Shown here in pieces: positions 20,360 through 27,317 of a DNA stretch of 27,317 nucleotides (the first letter of the stretch is position 1; every line of letters begins with the position of its first letter). The stretch is from Mesostigma viride. Taxonomy: Eukaryota; Streptophyta; Mesostigmatophyceae; Mesostigmatales; Mesostigmataceae. The DNA lies in contig RPFO01001682.1 of assembly GCA_009746045.1 (NCBI GenBank), forward strand, positions 1 through 27,317. Reading direction: 5' to 3'. Both the position numbers and the translations under genes were made by a program. The notes beneath the pieces are model-generated. The model did not search any database. It was given only the letters and a program-made list of their open reading frames with translations, and was not told where the DNA came from.

Positions 20360-23300
20360 ATGGCGCGATCGGGGCGGGGGGCCGTTTCCGACGGTTCGCG
20401 TCCCTTGTCCAATGACGACCGGGAGCCTGCACTTCGCGGTCTCTGGAGCGACAAGTACATCGAGAACAAGGGGTACAAAATTGCCAATGACATCTTTCCT
20501 ATCATGGCGGAACGCGTGAAAGCAAACAACCACAGGACGCCAGAGATGAGCGCGGAGGTTCTGTCTTGCGCAGCTTCAAGACTAAATGCCATGGTGGCGG
20601 AGAGCAACGGCATTAAGAAGAGGAAGAACTGTGACGGCGGGCTTCCTGAAAATTGGGCGGAATCTCTTCGGGATAACATCAAGAAGGCTTTTGGCGACTT
20701 GGGAACATCTGAGAAGGATCGTGGGCTTAGGTGGGCCTTGTGTGGACTTGTTACGAAGGCAATGGAGGGCGTCCCGGACAGGATTGTGGAGCGCGCGTTC
20801 GGGATTGACAGGCGCTTTGTCGCAACTGTTCGGGGTCACAGGGATGGAATGGAAGAAGGGGAGGACGACCTTTTGATGAGTGCGCCAGAGAGGAGGAGGA
20901 GGAAAGACGAGCTTCCGACGGAAGTCATTGCCCTGATACAAGCGTGCTGGAGGGATGATAACTTGACGCGGGCGTCTCCGAACATGAAGGATGTTCATTG
21001 TGAATGGACCAGAAAGGATTACAAACATACACTAGCGTTTTCGGAGGGTGCGCGCTACTATACTGTCTCCAAGTCGAAGATTTACGAAGTGTTCATTTCC
21101 CGCCATCCGGAGTTGAAGCCACCGCGGCGGATGGACAGTAGGGAGGGGGGGGGGGGGAGGGAGAGGAGGGTGTGAGGGGGGGAAATCAGGTGATTTTGGA
21201 GACGGAGGCAGGGATGTCAATGCTACGCACGAATCAGAAGAGCACAGTTCATGTGGGATACACTACTTTTTGCAAGCATATGCCCGCATGCGTCAAGGGG
21301 CGGTGGAAAATGCGGAACTTGTGCGCATGCCAGCACCACACTACCATGCAGTCCATGGTTGGGGGGTTGGCCAAATTTCGTGCAACTTTTCATGCCAGAT
21401 GCGAGTGCGGACCTGAATGCCACGCGTGCGATCATGGTAGCCAGCTCGACGTGGGGTCGTCCGTGCCCACATGTTCCATTTTCAAAGCCACTCACACGAC
21501 AGAGTGGGTGAACAAGTTTACTTGTGAGGTGGAGGGGATGAGGGAGGGGGGAGGTTCGAGGTCGTCTGTGGGGTCGTCGCGGCCGCAGGTTCAGCCTTTT
21601 CAGGGCGAACTTGAGGATCTGCCCATGCATGGGAGGGTGCTGGACGACGAGGAAGGGGTGCCCGATCATGACCTGGGCGAGGAGTTGGGGGTTTGCTCGA
21701 TCCGGCGTAAGGCTTGTGTGTTGGGCACTTGCCTGGCTCCCAAGTGTGGAATTCGGAACTTCATGTTATGCGAACGGGAGGAGGCTTCCAACCACCTGAT
21801 TTCATGGACCAGATACGAGATGCAGGATGTGCCGCCGGGTGCGGTTCTTGGGCCAGAGGTAATTTTTAGTGGAGTGGTTGCGCCCCAAGGCGTTTCTTTT
21901 GCAATGTTTCCTGAAGTTCTTGGGCCAGAGGTAATTTTTAGTGGAGTGGTTGCGCCCCAAGGCGTTTCTTTTTCAATTTTTCCTGAGGTCCTGTCTTTTT
22001 TCTTTCTACAGGTCATTGGTGGGTCGAAGTTGATGTCTTTTCTGTATGTGCACACTGCGCATATGCAGGACGACTGTGACGAGATCGCAAAGGCTGGTGG
22101 GCAGCGATTGACGCAAGTCGACGTCAAGTCCACACCAACGGAGCTAAAGGAGGCAATTGTGGACAAGTGGCCGGACTTCATCCAGCATTGCTTCAACGCG
22201 TGGTGGCAAGCGGACGCCTCCAAGGAATGTCTCTCAAGGATGCGGGTGGGGGACCTTGTATGCCACACAGATTACGCCGAGAACTACCAGTCTTACACCT
22301 ATCACAATCTCCAAGCACAGTATTGGCATCCAGTCACATTCGTCCTTATGCCCTGGATCGTGCGCTACTTGGATCCAGCGTCGGGAAAGGTCGTGAGAAG
22401 GGAGTTTCACTTCATCGGACAGGGCGGAATGAAAAGGGACGGGCGGGCCCTCCGTTTTGCTATCCTCAAAATCCTGGCGACACTACGGTCAGAAGGGGTA
22501 GAGGTGAAGCGCTTCATTGGGTGGTCGGACAATTGCTCCATGCAGTTCAAGTCAAGGAATGTGATCGCGGAAGTGGCCCGGCTGCTGACGGAGGATCCGC
22601 ACCTGGAGTCATTTGAGTGGAATTACTTTGGGGAGCAGCACGGAAAGGGGGAGGTGGATGGAGCTGGTGGGACTGTGAAGTGCATGTTGAGGAGGTGGCA
22701 CATCAGGGAAGAGAACCAGGACAAACAGACGGCCGCCCAGTTGGTGGAGAATCTGGCGTCGGGGGCGGTGGGCGGGACCACAACGACCAGGCGTAACTTC
22801 TTCGAGTTCCCCGAGGTAATTAAGTGTACAGTCCTCGTTCAGGGAATAGTTACGCCGGCCGTCGTTTCTAGGGCGTTCTTGGAGTCCTGGCGATCAGGAG
22901 TGCTTAATAAAACACAACTAGCTCGATGGTCTCGTAACTTCAACTTTCCCTTGTGCAAATCTTGTCTTCGACGCGCAGGTGCTTCCTTACAGCCCAGGGC
23001 GCGGCGAAATCAAAGGAGTGAAGAAGGCGCACTGGTGGCGCATGGACAAGTCGAATGTGACGCGCTTAATGCTGCGCCAGTATTCCTGCTATTGTGGCGG
23101 TGCGTGCGCCGAGGAAAGGTGGTGGGATTGTCGAAAGGAGTGGACCGACATGGACGGCTGGAATGTGGGAGGTGCTCGGATGAAGCTCCACAAACTGGGG
23201 GAGCCAGTGCAAAGGAACCCAAACGGACAAGGGGGGCACGCAGGGACGCGACTGAACAGACTACAGGCAGAGAGGACGATGATGGGAAGGAGACTGAAGC

Positions 23301-23710
23301 TGCGAGACATTTTTGCCGTCGAGTCCTACTCTGGTGATGAGTCCCACGATCCAGATCATCCATATTGGCTAGCGGAAGTCTTGCAGGAGCCTTATCAGGT
23401 GGCCGCTACTTTCGTGAGGCGAGTGGCCGACAGAAACGGCAAGGTCGATAGGGAGTTGTTCCGTAAGGGACAATGGGTGGTGGGGGTGCGCTACTGGGAC
23501 AGATTTCCGGGTATGGCGACGATGTTCAAAATGGACGCCGATGCGCAAGCTGAACAGCCAAACTTGGTCAATTGCTACCTGTGCATGGACGCGGGGTTCG
23601 AACACACCATTGTTGTCAACCCAGCTAACAATCGCCAGGCCATCTTGACCATTCCGACAGACGTCGAGAAACGGCTCACGAACTTGGCCAAGAAGAGACC
23701 TGTTGAGTAG
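20360..23710 (+). CDS. Transposase-like protein, three exons, about 1,010 residues (one frame change)
   Basis: Exons are 20360-21858, 22012-22815 and 22979-23710; both introns are phase 0, and splicing joins LGPE to VIGGSKL and FPE to VLPYSPG. I take the first in-frame ATG, 20360; an earlier exon ending at the CAG before 20300 is possible. The N-terminal third is charged and helical. A Cys/His-rich block follows (HMPACV, LCACQHH, CECGPECHACDH). The likely catalytic core has DYAENY (D at 22270), GWSDNCSMQFKSR (D at 22528) and FGEQHGKGEVDGAGGTVK (H at 22639, D at 22657), a pattern I know from transposon-derived RNase H-like proteins of algae and invertebrates. The C-terminal part has a CYCGGACAEERWWDC cluster and a YWLAEVLQEPYQV..FRKGQWVVGVRYW piece like a small barrel domain. 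One base is missing at the G13 run. The core is intact, so this may be a recently active copy. Confidence 0.75.
21145..21157 (+). other. Run of 13 G where the reading frame changes
   Basis: Upstream codons are in the frame that ends at a TGA at 21173-21175. Downstream codons are in a frame whose upstream limit is a TAG at 21139-21141. The switch must therefore fall between 21142 and 21175, and the only obvious cause is the G13 run. The shift equals one missing base or a -1 slip of the ribosome. Confidence 0.8.
21859..22011 (+). other. Intron 1 with a 72 bp tandem duplication of its 5' splice site
   Basis: GAG|GTAATTTTTAG at 21859 and ACAG|GTC at 22011/22012 give a 153 bp phase 0 intron. The 72 bp segment from 21844, containing the last exon codons and the 5' splice site, is repeated from 21916, so GAG|GTAATTTTTAG occurs again at 21931 (81 bp intron). 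Both lengths are multiples of three and no stop occurs, so skipping the splice or using either site keeps the frame. Each copy carries GTTGCGCCCCAAGGCGTTTC. Confidence 0.7.
22816..22978 (+). other. Intron 2 carrying the upstream dyad
   Basis: GAG|GTAATTAAG at 22816 and GCGCAG|GTG at 22978/22979 define a 163 bp intron. Its removal is needed to join two frames that both look coding. It contains GTTACGCCGGCCGTCGTTTC at 22849-22868 and TTGTGCAAATC near 22951, both also found in the 229 bp repeats upstream of the gene. Confidence 0.8.
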
Positions 23711-23821
23711 GCCAGCTCGCCCGGGCTTGGTTGGACGAGGTGGACAGCCTTGAGAGCACGTGCTTCGTTGTGAGCACTTGCCTTTCAGCCGTGATTTGCA
23801 AACGAGTTCCTTGTCCTGAAT

Positions 23822-23826
23822 TGTAA
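23822..23826 (+). promoter_or_regulatory. Possible polyadenylation signal TGTAA
   Basis: TGTAA lies 112 bp after the stop codon of the transposase-like gene. TGTAA is the usual signal in Chlamydomonas-type green algae. Five bases is weak evidence by itself. Confidence 0.3.
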
Positions 23827-26000
23827 AGCTCGATTCATGCTCTTTTAAGGAAGTGTATAATATTATCCAGATCATGTATATATTTAGATCTAGACCTGAG
23901 TTCAAATAACATTTCTTAGAGGGCTGAGATGCGCGAGGTCCAGCATACATGTATATATCCATGGAGACATGTTACAAACTCAAATGTTTCATTGTACGTA
24001 CCACTAGCTCGTCGACGGGGGTATCCCATGTAATGTATGATTTATGAATTAATTAATCGCTTAATTGTACAATTTAAATGGATCATGAACTTGTCAAGTG
24101 GCCTAATTTGGTTTATTTGGTTCATCATTTATTGATGTCAATCATTCTTAATTGAATCTCGAGCAATAGCAATCATGAAGCACATCCTAATCATGTGATT
24201 CGCATAATGAGAATAGGCAACAAGTGCTAAGTACTTTGAGGAATGCGGGGTTGGTCAGGTTATTATAGAGCTAGAGCTACAAACGGCACATATATTGCAA
24301 ACTTTGCGCTCCAGGCATGGAATTTCAAAAGTACCAAAATTGGAGCAGTAGATGTTGGGGACGCCCTACTAAGTGCTTGCTATGTGTTGAGATGGCGGGT
24401 GCGGGTGCCGTCGGCGCGCAAATTAAGTTGTGCGAGAGTGTAGCTTACACAGATAACTGGCTGGACCACATTGCGATGTTGGAAGCCATAGCGTGATCCC
24501 TAATCGGGAACAGTGTCAAGGAGGACTACATTTTTCATGTTTTGAAGATTGCCGAATCGTGCATTTTACAGTTGAAGTCGGATGTTGGGAGTGTCATACC
24601 TTGTCGTGCTTTTTTATGGGCGACGCTCGTTGATTGATTTGGCGAGTCCAGAAGTACAAGTTTGAGGGTTGTGATGAACGGGAAAGGATGTATACTAATT
24701 AATTAATTAGACTTGTGCTCCCGTTGGGGAGTCACGGAGCATTAACCCCGATGGATCGATGGATGGATGGAAACGGTGTATATGGAAAACCGTGATACTT
24801 GCTGCCATGTGGTTGTCTCCTTAATGTTTCAAATATATAAGACAGCCGGCACTTGCTCATTGACGTTTCTGTGGCTCGCCCCTTGGCTCTTAGCCATGTG
24901 CGCATGGTTCAGTTGGTGCATCCCAGGCGGCGGCCGGGCTACCCGGCGGATCGGGTTGAGCGGGCCAAGCCCACGGCCTAAGGCGATGTCGGGCACCACC
25001 GTGTGGTGCCCTTCGTCTTGGAGTTCGGGGCCTTGGGGACCCTTACCGCCGGCTTCTTTAAGGAGTAAGTAAGTACCTGCGGAAGTTCTTTTAAGGAGTG
25101 TTGCCCGCGGCTCCGGGAGGACTGCGTGGACCTGGAGGGCTAGCGGGCCCCTGGGTCGGCGCGGACCTGGACGCCGTACTGTTTAGGCTTGTTGTTGTTG
25201 TTGTTGTGTCTCACGCCGCACATGGGCAGCAGAGAATCTGTAGTGGCCGAGGGCCGGATATATTTAGTATCGGTGGTACTATCAAGGAGACAACCAGCAG
25301 TACTATGTTTAGGCTTAGGCCCAGTCTAGTACACGGAAAGTTGGGAAGCCGATAACCCAAAGAATAAAGCTTGGTCAACGCGAGTCAGCGCATGGAATCC
25401 AGTAGAATCTGGCAGCGAGGAACGGATAACGCTCGGATTGTCCTTTTCATTTGTCTCGATAAAACTCTCAAAAAAAAAAATGCCTGATCAAGCAGTAATT
25501 CTGGGTTGCTGCCCAGGCATTTGACACCGATTTTCGTGAGTTTTCGTGTAGTTGGCTAGTTGCCCCCGTGTCCAGGATTTCAGAAATCGGACGTATCCAA
25601 CGCAGGTCAACCTTCCTTTACGGGTTTGGTGTGCGTCGAAAAGACGATTCCAGGTATTAAGAATCTCTGCTTACCGTATTTGACGGACGACTTCCCGATT
25701 CCTCCGCCGACCCTTGAATCTTCATGTCGGCTCTCAGGAACTTTCACTTTTGCCCCCCCAACTTTCCGTGCCTTGAGTACGTAGTAAGATTATGCCAGCC
25801 CGGGTCTATCTGCGAGGAGAGGTTGAAGGACGAACCGCACCATGTGCAAAGACAACAAGGGTAAATTATAAGAAGGGTAATCTAAAATTTCTGCGAGTGG
25901 ATTGTGTCCTCACTTGATATCCAAACTTTGGCAATCCCTCTTCTTCTAATAACTCGATTTTAGTCACTCGTTGATGGGTTGATCGGTATGCGCGCAGGTA
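23827..26000. other. Long spacer without a supportable gene
   Basis: Mixed AT-rich and GC-rich sequence. Frames of 60-100 codons (24243-24443, 24767-25072, 25098-25355, 25560-25784) show no family resemblance, no shared splice pattern and low-complexity stretches, so I do not call them. Visible elements are a TAATTAATTAATTA run near 24695, a GATGGATG run near 24750, a TTG triplet run near 25188-25207, a perfect 9 bp hairpin at 24991-25011 and an A11 run near 25470. Confidence 0.5.
24991..25011. repeat. Perfect 9 bp inverted repeat, 3 bp loop
   Basis: GGGCACCAC, CGT, GTGGTGCCC. It is a GC-rich hairpin inside a GC-rich patch (about 24930-25170) within otherwise AT-rich spacer. No role is evident. 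Confidence 0.75.
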
Positions 26001-26179
26001 AGGAGGATGTGGAGCGGATCCTACACTTGGCAAATGTGGCGGTGGACTTCGGACCAGCGGCTCAACATGCTGACACTTCCGGAGGGAAGGCTAAGGGGGC
26101 GGAAGAGAGGCTAAGGGGGCGGGCAATGAGGGTGATGAGAAGCCCACGTTGGAAATGAGACTTATTAAGTGAGACAACT

Positions 26180-26338
26180 ATGGACGGGGAAAAAGACTTT
26201 GGAGCACGAGAGGCCTTTTGGTCTGATGGGTGGACTTCTGCCGTTATGAAGGCAGGAACAAGGATCGGAGATCCAATGTATGCAAAGTTTAGAAGACGTG
26301 ATGCTTTATGGGCAGATGTCTGGATACGACACCAATAG
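26180..26338 (+). pseudogene. Short Myb/SANT-like fragment
   Basis: A 52-residue frame from ATG to TAG: MDGEKDFGAREAFWSDGWTS, then AVMKAGTRIGDPMYAKFRRR and DALWADVWIRHQ. The spaced tryptophans and the W..G.TSA.MKA..RI....Y..FRRRDALW pattern resemble the first two helices of trihelix or Myb/SANT-like DNA-binding domains, which are common in plant and algal regulators and in Harbinger-type transposons. Only part of a domain is present, so this is a relic or one exon. A minus-strand frame at 26347-26547 (MERSSFPLNFFLWGR start, Lys/Glu-rich end) follows closely; I do not recognise it. Confidence 0.3.
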
Positions 26339-26833
26339 GAGGGTCGTCAGTCGCACTTAATTTTTTGAGGGCTTATCCGTAATTTCGCTTCCGCAATCTG
26401 CTCTTGCGTTTTCGACTTCCTCCTCTTGCTGTCCGTCAGCTCTGCCACCTTTATCACGTAGTCTAGCGGCATCCAGTACAACTGCTCTTCAACTTCCCTC
26501 GTCCTCCCCCACAGGAAAAAGTTGAGGGGAAATGATGAGCGCTCCATGTGGTTGGCAGTGCTCGTCCTATTGTTTTAGATTCCGAAGTTTAGGTTGTTGT
26601 CGAGTCTCTCCATGTGAAATATACCCTTAGATTGACATGTTTTACTAAATTTCAAGCTCTCGATGTGGAATGTACGCTCAAATTGACATGAAATTAAGCA
26701 TTATGACACCAAATTAGCTCGAAAATACGCGATCGGACGCCAAATTCGCGACGAAAAACGCGATCGACGATTGAAACTAGCGTTTTTTTCTTGCAAAATG
26801 CGCAAAAATGACCCCATTCCGCGTGGGACCACC

Positions 26834-26856
26834 CATTAATTAATTAATTAATTAAT
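26834..26856. repeat. ATTA tetranucleotide run
   Basis: About 23 bp of TTAATTAATTAA-type repeat immediately left of the paired G-boxes. Confidence 0.85.
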
Positions 26857-26859
26857 AAG

Positions 26860-26921
26860 CACGTGACCTGCGTCACGTGGGTGCCAATACAGAGTAAAGG
26901 AACCTTCAACAACCCTATATA
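26860..26921 (+). promoter_or_regulatory. Promoter candidate: paired G-boxes, CCAAT and TATA
   Basis: CACGTGAC-CTGC-GTCACGTG (26860-26879) is a perfect dyad holding two G-boxes, the bZIP/bHLH target. CCAAT follows at 26884-26888 and TATATA at 26916-26921, giving a start near 26945-26950. A possible first exon ends at GCGCAG|GTGGG near 26966. The first ATG after the TATA (26997) gives 28 codons to a TGA at 27081-27083. The gene it might drive lies outside or is not recognisable. Confidence 0.45.
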
Positions 26922-27317
26922 CACGCGAGAAGGAGGAGGGCGCCCTAGCTTCTCTCACTGCGCAGGTGGGCAGCCACAGAGCGCTCTCTCCACGGCATGG
27001 GGCGGGGCGCAACACTGTGTGGTGCAATGTACAACCAGTGCAATACCATAGGTGGGCTGACGCATAGCTTATGCTACAAATGATGTTGAGGTGGGCTCAA
27101 GACGTCGGCTAATTAAGGCGCAAGCTGATGGCCACAAGGTGCCAGAGCTAATTGAAGGTACGCTGGTGCGTAATATCGTGATATTCAATTAGCGATTGTG
27201 ATATTCAATGCCGAAGTCGGTACGTGTCAAGTTTGAAAGTTATGAGCTCCGCCGTCAGCCATGGTTACCTCGTACGTTGGCTCGTGGGCCGCTCGGGCCT
27301 GAATACATAGTGGTTGT
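26922..27317. other. Right end of window, no recognised gene
   Basis: Downstream of the promoter candidate I see only short frames. GTGATATTCAAT occurs twice (near 27178 and 27197). A leader exon or non-coding transcript is possible. Confidence 0.4.

Noticed and set aside
24243-25784. Four frames of 66-101 codons in the right spacer
   Set aside because: No recognisable motif, no consistent splice sites, and GC-rich composition explains the longer ones.
26347-26547. Minus-strand 66-codon frame with a Lys/Glu-rich end
   Set aside because: It reads somewhat like a protein, but with no family, promoter or second copy it is not supportable as a gene.

Overview
The window looks like nuclear DNA of a eukaryote, most likely an alga. 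Coding stretches are interrupted by GT-AG introns, promoters have CCAAT/G-box plus TATA layout, there are no bacterial ribosome-binding sites or operons, and most of the length is satellite, minisatellite and microsatellite DNA. A TGTAA signal downstream of the best gene would suit a green alga, but this is weak and I cannot name the organism. I see no convincing housekeeping gene, rRNA or functional tRNA gene.

Layout. (1) 1-4437: a frame-broken transposase-like gene with LDKLDHAK, LQLDGGSEN and GHTHADPDQ motifs, split by a 1.65 kb GC-rich minisatellite at 1241-2890. (2) 4434-8646: low-complexity and repeat DNA: GAC and TGC triplets, an AT-rich spacer with perfect hairpins, a TAAGCG hexamer array, a 577 bp uninterrupted polypurine tract, a 366 bp tandem duplication, and a 585 bp palindromic element with a tRNA-like core. 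(3) 8647-18559: a 9.9 kb inverted-repeat structure. Each arm has, from outside in, about 1.2 kb of unique sequence with an outward promoter and short open frames, a 30 bp minisatellite, a 0.27 kb linker, and a satellite of about 70 bp units. The satellite flips orientation at about 11956 and is far longer on the right. A 10 bp direct repeat lies just outside both ends, so it resembles a foldback transposon. (4) 18560-23850: a CCAAT/TATA promoter, three tandem units of about 229 bp each carrying two GC-rich dyads, then a three-exon transposase-like gene of about 1,010 residues (DYAENY, SDNC, FGEQHGKGEVDG), intact except for one frame change at a run of 13 G. (5) 23850-27317: mostly AT-rich spacer with one short Myb/SANT-like fragment and a promoter-like cluster near the right end.

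How the parts relate. Two different RNase H-like transposase genes flank a large element with no transposase of its own, so the locus reads as a nest of mobile DNA. The least explained signals are the dyad shared by the 5' repeats and both introns of the second gene, and the 9.9 kb element whose arms match satellite unit by satellite unit and carry outward promoters.
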